The position numbers and the translations under genes are program-made. A stretch of 64,000 nucleotides of DNA from Lactifluus volemus (lineage: Eukaryota > Basidiomycota > Agaricomycetes > Russulales > Russulaceae), in NCBI GenBank assembly GCA_022376515.1, contig WTXI01000137.1:1-64000 (forward strand). The letters run 5' to 3'. Shown in pieces: positions 11,392 to 22,053 of the stretch (positions within the stretch are counted from its first letter, which is position 1; the number at the start of each line of letters is the position of its first letter). Under the pieces are notes generated by a model. The model was not told where the DNA came from. It made no database searches and saw only the letters and a program-made list of their open reading frames with translations.

Positions 11392-12327
11392 TGTTACGGT
11401 TATGCGGGCTGTCTGGCCCATTTCTTATTATTTTCCATCTACCTTTCGACTTGTGTTGTGATCTAGGATCCCTTTCCTTGGCCAGCCCCTTCTGTACGGC
11501 TTCTAGGGGCTGTGCGTCGCCGTTTTGGATGTGTATTTGACTCAGGGATCATGACTCAAATCTTGAGTCAGCATTCTTGACTCAGATCTTGAGTCAGACG
11601 CACTGAGTCAGTTCTTGAGTCATCAGAACTGACTCAGGTCCTTAGTCAGTAGCCTTGACTTCGCTACTTTACTGTGACCTTTGTAGGATAGTTGGCTGGC
11701 CCTCTGTACGCATAAATAGGGCCCTGTAGACGAGCTAAAGCCCCAGCTTCAGCTTCATCTAGAATCGCAGTTCATTGACTCCTGCTCACACTTGCATCGC
11801 ATCTTCTCCTCTCTTCTTGTGAATCCCCTCTTCGTACCTTGAGCTAGGTACTTCGTGCCACCATCAGACATCTGTGAACTTGTTCCATTTCCTTGAAACT
11901 AGTTCCCAGACACCTGAACCCTAATACGAACGCACTGTGAGAAGTAGTCCCCACTTCTCACCCCGCGTCTGCCCTCAAACCTTAGTTCAACCTCGCACTA
12001 ACGTACTAGGGCTAGAAAGATCCTTTCTAACCATAGTACACTCGCACCCGTGTTGCGGTTGAACTCGCACATCGTCATTGACCCATCTGCCACCATCTAT
12101 CCCTTTTAGGAATGGTAACTCCAACCATCGTGTGCGCCGGCCCGTACTACCCGTCTTGCGCGATACGAACACAGAGAGTTCGCACAGTCAAGTCTACTCC
12201 ACACAGGACCTTGTCTGCGCGTGCTAGAATCAACCATTTGGTGTTGCTAGTCTTGTCTGACTCACCACAGCAAATAGCCAACCAGAACGACGCTCACTTT
12301 GAGCCACGGTCCCTGCGAACCAAGACA
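11392..12327 (+). mobile_element. solo LTR, family A, in Helitron helicase
   Basis: 936 bp, TGTTACGGTTATGC to CGAACCAAGACA, flanked by perfect 5 bp TSDs AAGCT (11387-11391 and 12328-12332). Homologous to 6445-7382 in reverse. It contains eight TGACTCA/TGAGTCA motifs in 99 bp (11538-11636), then ATAAATA at 11712-11718. It interrupts the Helitron helicase between the GKA and S-I-N-D-D codons. Confidence 0.92.
11538..11636. promoter_or_regulatory. cluster of eight TGACTCA/TGAGTCA sites (Gcn4/Cpc1/AP-1 type)
   Basis: Motifs start at 11538, 11552, 11564, 11578, 11590, 11604, 11616 and 11630, a near-regular spacing of 12-14 bp. The palindromic 7-mer is the binding site of fungal Gcn4/CpcA bZIP activators. 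The cluster lies about 75-175 bp upstream of a TATA-like ATAAATA (11712), where U3 enhancer sites would be expected. The other family A copy keeps seven sites (7152-7236). Confidence 0.7.
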
Positions 12328-12371
12328 AAGCTTCAATAAATGATGATTGTTTTTGAAATGTGTCAATCATT

Positions 12372-13674
12372 CCTTCTTGGTCTCTTACCACCATCACCAT
12401 TGATTTTTCCCACAATGACTTCCCCCCCCATTACACCCACTGCAACCCCCAGGTTTCAGTTTCCCCCTCCCTCTCCCTCAGTGGCACCTCCCTGGCCCCT
12501 CGCAGAAACACGGCTCCCGCTCGAGCCCCTGTTAAGACCACAGGACGAGATTGGCTCTTCCAATTCTCATGAATTTTCACCTTCATGGGTTTTCACTGAG
12601 ACTCCCGTTTCTCAGCCCATTCAAACGCCCACCTTGGATACGTTGGCTGGCGGGGCAGAGCCCTCCCTCAAACCTCGCTACTTCCCTCCTGGGAAAAGGC
12701 TTGCAAAGAAGAAGGCACTTTCTGGGGATGACGAACTCTCCATTTTTGACATCCTCAACACCTTTCGTTGTCATTGGTTTCTCTCTGTGGACAACCTCAG
12801 GGCGAATGCCCTCTCAGCCCAAAAGGCAGTGGACAGAAAATTTTCTTGGGTTGAGTTTGCTCCCTAGTTCCACACTCACCTGGTCAAGTGCGCTGTCGCA
12901 CTTGTGCCTCACCCCATCGATAAGGTGAAAAAGGTGATGTTCAGATATATCTTAGAGCTTCTTAACGGGAAAGGCCCTCAAGCCTTTTTCGATCTCTCAA
13001 AAGGCCAGCAGAGAGCTACACAGGCCCAAAAGGAGAAGAGGCGACTCTTACAGAAAAGGATCTGCGCATCGAGGCGAGATTGCCAAAAAGCGGCCAAAGA
13101 AGCTGTTAACAGCAGACCACAATGGCAATGCCCAACCTGCAGATGGAAGTTCATGTCCCGCAAAGCTGCGAAGTGACACTGATGCCCTATTTCCATGGAG
13201 GAGAGTGGAAAGAGTGGGGATGCAAAAGGCAAGGGTAGAACCTCCGCCCACACGAGGCCGGACAAGCCAGGCCCCCCTAACCCTCCCACCACCCCCTCTA
13301 ACATGGTCACTCCATTGGCCACCACTGCCCTGCAAACTGCGACAATGCTCAAGACTAAAGCTCCAAATAAAAAGAAGAAGCAAAGCACCTACAAATAGCC
13401 AAACACTCCATCCAGCGCTGTCGAGGTGGCATCAACAGGTCCCACCCTGCTCTGCACTTTGGTCAGAGAGTTTGCATCTGACCAGTGTTCCGAGGGTATC
13501 TCCGACCAATGTTCAACTTGGCTTAACACTGAGAAGAAGCGAAGGACCAGGAGAGGGCTAATGGACTCAGTAACGTGACAGGACTTGAGTAGTGGTACTG
13601 TCAGGACTTGAACGTGGTCTATAGGATGTGTGTACCCTGAAATCGCTTAATAAAAGTTATTCTAAAAAAAAAAA
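12372..13674 (+). mobile_element. poly(A)-tailed retroposon, unrecognised family, copy 1
   Basis: 1,303 bp bounded by perfect 14 bp TSDs ATGTGTCAATCATT (12358-12371 and 13675-13688) and ending in a run of A with AATAAA at 13649-13654. These are marks of target-primed reverse transcription. It encodes a protein starting about MTSPPITPTATPRFQFPPPS (12416). This has a Pro/Ser-rich head, a conserved middle (SGDDELSIFDILNTFR; KFSWVEFAP; HLVKCAVALVPHPIDKVKKV; MFRYILELLNGKG), a basic region, a Cys pair CPTCRWKF and a KGKG tail, with a few internal stops. Copy 2 (33727-35111, minus) shares the same blocks. No reverse transcriptase is encoded, so it is non-autonomous or a mobilised mRNA. Family and function not recognised. 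Confidence 0.8.
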
Positions 13675-14430
13675 ATGTGTCAATCATTACGTGCCTAAAT
13701 GCACTAAAGGACAAGATTAATTGGTTAGGTTCATTATGATTTGCAGAAGAGTCGAATCAGAAATTGGTGGACTTCTTTTCTATAGATTCACTACCTTCAG
13801 ATGATGTAAAAGACGTTAAATGTAAGAAGAGGAACATAAGGATAAAGTTCAGATCAAAAGGGGCTTATGATGGGAAAATTACACCAGATCTTCAGAGGGT
13901 TTTGTGGGATCAACCACCTTGTGCAAATACAAAACTGATACCTGGAAAATTGTTGCTTTGTGTAGGAATGCCTGTTATGATAAGAAATAATATTGCAACA
14001 GAAGTTTGTATCATGAAGGGACAAGAAGCATTTGTGTACGGATGGCAGTTACAATTAATAAACAGTATCAACACATTAGATTCACTTTTTGTCCAACTCA
14101 AGGATCCACTGCTTGATGTGAAGCTCAATGGTCTCCCATTAAATGTCGTTCCATTGACTAAGAATAGTATTACTACTACTTGTCATTTGCCAGATGATTC
14201 TTCTATCAGTATGTCACATTCACAGCCTGATGTGTTGCCTAATTTCGGTATGACTGACTATGCTTCTCAAGGAAAAACATGGATGGACAATGTGATAGAC
14301 TTGAGATATATGCGAACACATCAGGAATATTACACTGTGCTTTCACATGGAACAAGTGCTGCAGGAACTTTGATATTAGGTGGGTTTTACCTCTCTAAAA
14401 TCATGGGAGGGGCTTTGGGGGCTTTGTGAC

Positions 14431-15404
14431 AAGAATTTCATGAACTTGAACTTCTTGATGATATTACAATGCTATGTTTTGAAAACAAATTGTATGAAAA
14501 GGCTCAAAGGAAGTGTATCCAATATGGAAAACTAAGTGTCTTCAGAATCATTTGTTCCTGTTGGTTTGTAATGGTGGAATAATAGCTGTGTGTATGATGC
14601 AATACTTACAATACTCTTCAATGTTTGGTGTGAAAACCCAGAGACAATATTGTGTGCATGAAATGAACTGGGCAATGAACATCTTGATTTTTTGATCACT
14701 GTGTTTGAATCACATATTCATTATCATATGGGAATGAACTTTTATAATTTAGAGAAGATATGGGATTTCATGAGGCATCAGTTTGTGTGATTAGATGGTG
14801 AATTTGCATTTGGATGTTATACAAGTGTGCATGCTGTCATGAATTGTTTGTTAATTTCTCTGTTCCCTGTTATGAAGTCACTCATTATGTGTCCTAATAA
14901 CCATGAAGTGGACAGGGATGAACGCTTGTCTAATTCGTGTGAGATTATGACACATGCTGCACCCACATATTATTCCGTACAACAACATATGGATAACTTT
15001 ATTACCCCATCATCTTCTGTATGTCATGGATGTGACAAAACTTTGATCCATTCATTTTTATTTATATTTCACCCACCTATACTAGCAATTGAATTATGGG
15101 GAGGATTACGTGCATTAGACATTGTTTTGAATATTGAAGCAAGTGGTTCATTCTGCTGGTATAATTTGTGTGGAGTAATCTACTCTTTGTGTGAACATTT
15201 CACATCAAGGATTATAACTAATAATGGAATAGTATGGTTTTACGACAGAATATTCACAGGAAGTTGATTGATTCATGAGCTGATGAATATATCTTCAATT
15301 CCTGTAACTGATTCTATTTTGGTGATATATGTTTGTGATATGTATATTGTCTAAAATAAAGTGCTGAAAGCCATTAATGGATAATCTGTACATCAAAGAA
15401 GGGG
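14431..15404 (+). pseudogene. degraded 3' part of the Helitron
   Basis: After the helicase core the reading continues as EFHELELLDDITMLCFENKL, which resembles the C-terminal extension of fungal Helitron proteins, with many stops thereafter. Short open stretches (14513-14695, 14827-15267) are not recognised. The region ends in a G-run at 15401-15410 where an LTR is inserted. A Helitron 3' hairpin/CTRR end could not be placed. Confidence 0.45.
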
Positions 15405-15409
15405 GGGGG

Positions 15410-16014
15410 GGTTATGAACTGACACGTGCTTGATGACTCATACTGTACATTTTCAGACTGATGACTCATTTCTGCTGACTCTTACTTATGTGAATGGACT
15501 GCCGATCGCTTTGTTTCAGATCACTTACTTACTTTTCTCTCACGATACAGCCTCGCACAGCACTGTACAGCCGCAAGCAACAGCCACATGCACAGGATGA
15601 CTTGCTGATTCCTGAAACATGTTTCAAACCCTGAAAGCTGTACAAAGGTCACAGCCCCTACGGCTGTGTACATAGCCTCATTCTTCTTCCATATAAGCCC
15701 TGTACTTTCTGCCCTAGAGACCTTAAGTCTCAGTTTTGTTTCGTAATCCAAGTCTTCTATCTATTAGAACCTTGCTTGCCTAGAAGCATCAGACCTGAGA
15801 GAACCCTCTTGACATCACGCTCTTCAACTTCTTGACACTTTGGTCTCAGCCCTGAGCCCAAAGCCCTTGACCTCTGAAACGCTCTTGACTTAGTCGTTCA
15901 CTAAGTCTCCTCTTATCGAACCTTTGATCTTGTCTTGCATGTCTTGCAAGACTTGCCCTTGACTTCATGAACGAATGTACACTTTGTACAAAGGTCCCAC
16001 TTGGAACCTTAACA
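15410..16014 (-). mobile_element. solo LTR, family B, copy 2 (antisense)
   Basis: 605 bp reverse-complement homologue of 8953-9560, bounded by GGGGG on both sides (15405-15409 and 16015-16019). It contains two TGACTCA motifs (15434 and 15462). Only the LTR is present. Confidence 0.85.
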
Positions 16015-16559
16015 GGGGGGGAGTTAACAAATTTGAAGCCCAAATCATCCTTAATACCATCAACCCACCATTGTGGGATTTGAACTGTTGTTTCATGTTT
16101 TACTCTTTCATTAGCATAGTATAAAAAGTAGTGCATGTCATGGGACAGTTCTGCAATGTCAAATAATAGGATGATCCATCTGACCTGTTATTGCGATGTA
16201 AATGATCCAGTAATGAAGCTCAACGAAGTTAGAGAATTTACCAAAGGATCCACTTGTCATATGATAAAACATATTATTCATGTTAAGTAATTGAAATTGA
16301 AGGTTTATTTAATTCTAAACATGTTCTCATTTAAACATAACACAGTGTAGAAATAACATAGTACATTTTTGATATTGTTTATATACACAGAATACCTTAC
16401 AACCAAAGCTAACTATCATTTTGGCAGTTGTACATATGATAGTTTCAATATATATATGAGAGAACTTGGAAATGCCATACAAAGTAATGGCCCACTAGCT
16501 CAAGTTTTCATACATATTCAGGCTGAATATATGGATATCACACCAGTATCATTAAGTAC
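16015..16559. other. no confident gene; AT-rich flank of the tyrosine recombinase relic
   Basis: AT-rich DNA with short open frames (for example 16369-16605, 78 codons) that I do not recognise. It is probably 5' sequence and introns of the recombinase relic that follows. Confidence 0.3.
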
Positions 16560-17414
16560 TACATTAATTTCCATAGGTCTCGTGACCCTACATGGGATCC
16601 ATTGAGAGTTTACTGGAAAACCCCCCATGACATCTGTGATTTCATTACCTTTAAATGTGAGAGCAAGAAAGAGGGCTGTGAAGGTCACAAGGTTTGTGAC
16701 TTTCATGATGGACCCACATTCTCACTTATATGTATTACACAGTATTAGGGATCAGCACGGGTGAACCCGTGGGTGCCGAGAGGCTGACCCACACCCATAC
16801 CCATATGGGTGAATGACCCATTAACCCATGGGTCATTCTGATGGGTTAGTGTGGGTTGAGGTGGGTATGGGTCACCCATGCGGGTAGTGTTGCCACGGCT
16901 CGGCTAGCTGTGTAGTGTTGCCACGGCTACAGTAGCCAGGCTGAGCTGCTAGCCATTTTTAGCCACATTGTTTGCTTGTTAGCGAAGCTGCACCATGGGA
17001 CCCATGTCTGGCTTGAGGTCATTCATCATCAACAAGTTTACACCCCAGTGATCAAACTACAGGTCTACAACAATATATTCATGATACATCCCTACAGCAG
17101 GCTACATGTACCTCAAAAGCCCAAGATGCACGCATCAAGCAGATCAACGGGAAACTTGCCCCCCACCAGTGGTTCCTTGTACGAAAACACAGTCCATCTT
17201 CCAAATAGATATTCCCCCAGTCCCCTGCCATAAGCGCACCCCATTATCAAGACCACCACTTATACATAGGACCTCTAAGCAGTCACAGATGTCTCTCAGA
17301 CACACACGCTCGGCGCAGGACAATGTCTTGCGTTGCCAATTGCCGGGCCGACCAATGCGACTGCTGACGGACACCCCGGTATGAAGAACACAAGCGCACA
17401 CACATACACAGACG

Positions 17415-17720
17415 CGGAGACCAGATGTTTGATACCAGGCAAGATATAGTCGTCCTTTTTCTGCAGGAGGACGAGGATAAAGCTGATGCCCTTGGCATCT
17501 CCGAAACGCTTGATCGTCTGCGAGATGCTCTCGATCACGCGTCGGCGTCCTGGGGGTCCTTGACGTGCAGGAGCACCGCGGTGGGCAAGATCGCCAGTGG
17601 CTCGTTGCCGACGCCCATCCCGCTGTTCTTGCACTTGTTGGAGAACGCCTTGATGAACCCTATCAGCCTCTCGTCCGTGGGACCCTTGAACGTCAACGCC
17701 TCCACGCCGTCGCGCACGAC
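17415..17720 (-). pseudogene. captured Argonaute MID-domain fragment
   Basis: Minus-strand translation from about 17720: GVEALTFKGPTDERLIGFIK, then KCKNSGMGVGNEPLAILPT, then after one frameshift SISQTIKRFGDAKGISFILV and LLQKKDDYILPGIKHL. This matches the segment before and at the start of the MID domain of fungal Argonautes (…ISFILVLL…DDxIYPGIKxL). The block ends at a splice-donor-like GTCTCC and runs into a segment that is duplicated at 19768-19886, probably the natural intron. Capture therefore included genomic DNA with introns. Confidence 0.7.
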
Positions 17721-18001
17721 GAGTTTGATAATGATAAGGAAGCGATTTTTTTTTTTTTACGCACCTCGAGAAACGCAGCTGGAACTGCTTCGCATAACCC
17801 CGTCCGATCACAATCTTCCTCGAGTTCGTGTGACTGCACGCGTGTATGTCCGTCGAGTTCGGAATCGTCCGTGGTGATATGCACCTAAGATGAAAGGTGC
17901 GGAAAAGCAAATGTCAAGTGGGCGCAAGTCAAGAACCGGACAGATGCCAATTAAAGGGCAGGAAAAGAGAACGCCGGAGATAAAAAAAAATAATTGTCAA
18001 G

Positions 18002-18760
18002 CGTACCAGGACAAGGTACAGAATGGAACCGCGATAACTCTGAGCTCTCATAGTCATCTTCCTCTGCGAATGGTGAAGATGGAGATAGTGGGGAAGAAGC
18101 CGGGTTGGTGCGCCGAGATGGAGTTCTCTGTGCCGAAGGAGTGGTCCCGTGGACAACCTCGCTATCGATAACGGGGGAAATCGTTTGAAGAGGGCGCCGC
18201 GGAGACGGGGACGGTGTGCGTGGTAAAACAAGGTTCTGTAGAGATGGTGAGACAACGCGCGAGCGACGAACGGGAAGGGGTGGTTCCATGCTCTCTGTCG
18301 GAGAGGGGAGCTGGATGAGCACAGGTTGAGAGGGACCCAGGCGTGGTTGCGCATGCAGGGAAAGGAGAACAGCAGCGACGTCTTCTCGCGTTGTAGGTGA
18401 CTTTGTGTTTGGTGGGTATGACTTGTTGTATCTCGAAAGAGGGGCATGGGAGGGTGCAGAGGGACGGATGAAGGCTTCTTGAACAGGAGAGGAGAGTATA
18501 TCGACATGAGCATCTTCTGCATCCAATGGTGCCAGAGAGGGTGCGCGAGAACAGCTGGACAAGAAAACAGTGAGGGCATCATCACTTGTGAGAACAGGCT
18601 CATGCTCCAAACCATCATCACTATCAAGCCATTTCGGGGGAGGAGAGATGAAGTTCGTGGGGAAGGAGGAGGATATTTGTGCGATCGGGGACAACATTCG
18701 GGGAGAGGGCGGTAGAGATGATTTCCTGCGGTACTTTAGAGGAAATGTATTAGTGGCCAT
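18002..18760 (-). CDS. Ser/Pro-rich protein N-terminus carried by hAT-1 (unknown)
   Basis: An open minus-strand frame starts at ATG 18760 (MATNTFPLKYRRKSSLPPSP) and runs about 250 codons. It is rich in Ser, Pro and Arg, with an acidic patch near EEDDYESSELSRFHS. No domain is recognised. It sits between the two Argonaute pieces on the same strand. It may be a third captured fragment from an unrelated regulatory-type protein, or low-complexity sequence open by chance. Codon-level conservation cannot be judged here. Confidence 0.4.
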
Positions 18761-18803
18761 GGTTGGAACTGGTTGAGGACGGAGAGACGGAGTCCCATTC
18801 AGT

Positions 18804-19090
18804 TCACGTGCACAGAACCTTCCAATTCGTCATACGGCCGCCCTGGTGGAACCTGACGTCCAAGATATTCCAACTGCCGTTGGCCACGCGCAGTTGTCCC
18901 TTGCCGTACGTCACCGACGGCGCCAGAAGCTCGCGGCCGGGAACGACGATCATCTGGTTGGCGACCTGGATACCGAAGGCATTGAGCACCGGTATGGTTG
19001 ATTGTGAGAGGCCCAGGCGTTGGAGCCCGGTCTCTATGATGGACCGATTCTTGGCACACCACAAAAACGAATGGGAAGGGGGGTGCAACA
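18804..19090 (-). pseudogene. captured Argonaute PAZ-end/linker-2 fragment
   Basis: Minus-strand frame with FLWCAKNRSIIETGLQRLGL, then LNAFGIQVANQMIVVPGREL, LAPSVTYGKGQLRVANGSWN and ILDVRFHQGGRMTNWKVL. This is the classic end of PAZ and linker 2 of Argonaute (FGI.V...M..V.GR.L..P...YG......GSWN..D..F..G....W.VL). In a complete Argonaute it is followed by MID; here MID lies about 1.1 kb further along on the same strand, separated by the Ser/Pro-rich frame. The rest of the PIWI domain is not seen. Confidence 0.8.
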
Positions 19091-22053
19091 GCAGGTCTAC
19101 CCGAGACAGCAGGACAGCTCGTCGATGCTATCCAAGATGGAGGAGGTGCAGGATGAGTGGATGAGCTGCCCTCAATACCGATGGGGACGATGGCTTGGAG
19201 TAAAAAAGGCATTGGTGTGCCCTGACGACGAGGATGACAGACAAAAGGCATTACAGGGGATGCTCGACCCGCGTTTGCAGCACAGCGGCTAGAGAAAAGA
19301 ACATTAGCACTTTTTTTAACAAGAGGGGGTCCATTGATACGTACCGTTGAATGCTCAATCTTTGGAGCTTGAGACCACCACGAGCTCTCCATGTCTCCAT
19401 GTCATCCATCGCTTTCCAACCTGGGCTAGGCACAATATCTGGGTGAGAAATATCGTCTTGCAGTAGTGTCACTACACATAGGGGCAAGCGCGGGGGATGG
19501 GAAGGCACGGCCGCCGAGGGCGAGGCATCGGAGGGGGGACTCAGCAAGCAGCTCGTCAGCCGTTGCCATTTGAACCTCAAGGCCTCTGTTACTCACAGGG
19601 CTCCTGTGGTGCATGACCGCCACAAGACAACGTGATGCGCCCCAGAGATTGAGGGCGATACGGATGCGGAAGAAGGAAAATGCGAACAAACAGAAGGATA
19701 AGAAATCACTGAGAAAAGAGGCGTCAGAAGCTACCGCACACCAGCGCCACCGAGCTCATCATCTTATACGTCTCTCAGACACGCGCGCTCGGCGCAGGAC
19801 AATGTCTCGCGTTGCCGATCACCGGGCCGACCAATGCGACCGCCAATGGACACGCCAGTATGAAGGACACGAGCGCACACGCGTACACGGACGCGGAGGG
19901 ACGACGTGCGAGCGTACCGCCCGGTTGCGCGTCGTCACGCAGCATGAGTGAGTGACGTGCGTCGCGGACGCGCGGGGCGGTGTAGACTTACGAACGAGAG
20001 CGTGTTGCGCTTTGCAGAGGCCGCTGAGGAAGGGTGTGAACATGAACCTCACTCGGAGAAGGCTGAGGACGACGTCGCAGATATTGTACCCGTGGAGGTC
20101 TGGTTCGATCTTCAGATAACAGATGTGATTCATGATGCATGGGAGTAGGGGTGCTGGAAGAAGGGGTGCTTAGACCAAGACAGGAATTTACTTCACCAAA
20201 ATAATGTGGACGGTTTGAGGGCTCACTTTTTCACCATGCCACCCTCAGCAACCCCTTTGAGTTTAAGGGAACTGCCTGGACAAAAGTCATAATCAGACAT
20301 GGTTGTGAGAGAGAAGGGGTGGTCGGCCTTGGCTGAGTGAGAAAGAGGCCCGCATGTGGCGACGAGAAATGGGTGGGTACGACAACGGCTGAGGTGCGGA
20401 CGCCGGGGGAAGCGGACGACGAAAGGGAGAGAAGGAAAATAAAAAATAAAAAAATGTCAGTGTGAGAAGTCGGAAAATAAAAATCGCGACGCACCGTTGA
20501 CCATGCTTACAGAGGTGCGGGAGTAGGACAGGCTGCTAAAGGGCAGCAATGGCGGCAACAGAGAGAGAGAGGACAGCGAAAGGAAGGAAGTCAGTGACAA
20601 AGAGAAGAGCGAGAGGGGAAAGGGGGGAAATCAGCGACAGTGAGAAGAGTGAGAGGAGGGGACGCGGGGAGAGAGAGGGGCGAGAAGGGGGAGAGCGACA
20701 CCTGAGATTGCCAGTGGAGTCAACTCCTAGTCACGGCTAAGTCGAAGTCACGACTCCTGGAACCAATTTCTCACGATCAGCTTGGCTAATTCGCGGTAAC
20801 ACTAGCGAGATCTGCAAAGCTGAGATAAGCGGCATGGGTAGTGATATGGGTGGTGACCTGGGCTTAACCCGGCTATGGGTCAGCCCGAGTCTACCCACAC
20901 CCATACCCAAGCATTACCCAACCCATAACCCACATGGGTTACCCATACCCATGCTGATCCCTACACAGTATGCTACAGTGATGTCAACTTGTGCAGCACT
21001 CACCTTTTGGTACAGGACAACTTATCCCAATGAGAGTGTTTCTGAATGGCAGTATGATAGTAAGACTGGTACCTGGTGGGCCTCATTTTTCAATTGCTCA
21101 GTTTAATTGTTGAATGATCTTGCATTTGCCTTAACTATGGACCATGGTCTTCTTACTCGATCTTAAACTGTCTCCATGTTTATGGTTGGGCTTGAAAAGA
21201 TAAAGGCCAAGGCAGGTGAGGTCTCACAATTAGCCTGAGCACTTACACTGGACGACATGCACCAACTCTATGATAAATGCACAAGTTCAAAGGACAAGTC
21301 CCTCTATGAGAGAAGATGGGGAATTATTTATTTTGTAGGTGTCTCTTATCTGTTCAAATTAAACTGATTTGATTGGGTTATTTACAGACAGCATACCTAC
21401 TAGCATGGCTCATGTTTCTACACATTGATAAGGTTGTTAACCTTGAATTTGAGAGTATTGAGATAATCCCTGATGAACGTGAGCAAATTTTAAATTCATT
21501 CCTATGACATCTTGTTTGAAATTGATCTATATGAGATCTATCAGGTTCACACTTGGAAGTTGCATGAAAATGACCAGGATGAAAAGATCTGCCTAGCTCA
21601 AGCTCTGATCCATATGGCAATGCTCTATGGAGAAGATGTTGAGCTCTCTGGACCCCTCTTTATGAGAGTAAACAGTACAGGAGCTGTTATATAGCCCCAG
21701 TCTGTTGTGAGTTATATATGTCATGTGTTGTCATGTCCTTACTTTTTTCTCCTTTCAGACCAGTGCAATCCTCAGCCATACACTCTCTAAGAACCTTCAG
21801 AGCCTTAGATACCTTTCTTGTGCCCTTTATGGTACCCACTCATTCTGCCAGGGTGGCTGCCAGCACAGAATCAAGAACAAGGGCTGGTCTGTGGATATGG
21901 TAGCCACATGGGGGGGTTGGTCACAGGTTGAGGCTATTATAATGTTCTGCTACTTCTATTCACCAAACAACAACCATGAGTTCATGGATGATTATGACTG
22001 TAATGATGGGAAGTGCCCTTGTTACTTCTAGACTCATTTATCACATGTAAATA

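Larger units (their letters stand above)
10400..14430 (+). pseudogene. Helitron Rep/helicase (PIF1-type) helicase relic, doubly interrupted
   Basis: The plus strand encodes a PIF1-family helicase: Walker A GMAGTGKSQV near 10755; after a stop/frameshift near 10812, Walker B FLDEVSML near 10980; FAGDFAQLPPAIGGEY near 11092; and motif-rich sequence to LRSHVSSNLPGKA at 11389. It resumes at 12333 and, after a second interruption, at 13689 with LNALKDKINWLG and on through PGKLLLCVGMPVMIRNN to the helicase C-terminus near 14400. This domain order is that of Helitron transposases; the HUH Rep part is not seen. Deleting the solo LTR (11392-12327) and retroposon (12372-13674), each with one TSD copy, restores one reading frame apart from point stops. 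The element is dead but was intact when both insertions occurred. Confidence 0.85.
16746..20963. mobile_element. hAT-family element carrying Argonaute fragments (hAT-1)
   Basis: 4,218 bp with terminal inverted repeats TAGGGATCAGCA at both ends and perfect 8 bp TSDs CACAGTAT (16738-16745 and 20964-20971), diagnostic of hAT transposition. Subterminal regions repeat GGGTNNNCCCATGGGT-like words. No transposase is recognisable inside. Instead there are minus-strand pieces of an Argonaute gene (17415-17720 and 18804-19090), the N-terminus of an unknown Ser/Pro-rich protein (18002-18760), and a ~118 bp internal duplication (17283-17401 and 19768-19886). Between 16886 and 16990 are remnants of another hAT end (TAGTGTTGCCACGGCTCGGC). 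It behaves as a Pack-type non-autonomous element. Confidence 0.88.
16560..22031 (+). pseudogene. Crypton-like tyrosine recombinase relic, split by a hAT element
   Basis: Coding-like blocks after an intron acceptor near 16577 read DPTWDPLRVYWKTPHDICDF and then HDGPTFSLICITQY at 16745. They continue after the hAT element with MSTCAALTFWYRTTYPNES (20981). Further blocks are FLHIDKVVNLEFESIEIIPD (21416), HENDQDEKICLAQALIHMAM (about 21562) with ELSGPLFMRVNSTG, and YGTHSFCQGGCQHRI (21828) with MVATWGGWS. The last block matches the catalytic H-x-x-R...GGCQ...WGGW pattern of the fungal tyrosine recombinase family found in basidiomycete Cryptons, with the Arg of HSFRRGGCQ replaced (C-Q). Frames shift several times; it is dead. 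Confidence 0.65.

Noticed and set aside
20549..20740. Arg/Glu/Lys-rich 63-codon frame
   Set aside because: Purine-rich low-complexity DNA (AGAGAGGGGA repeats), no domain.
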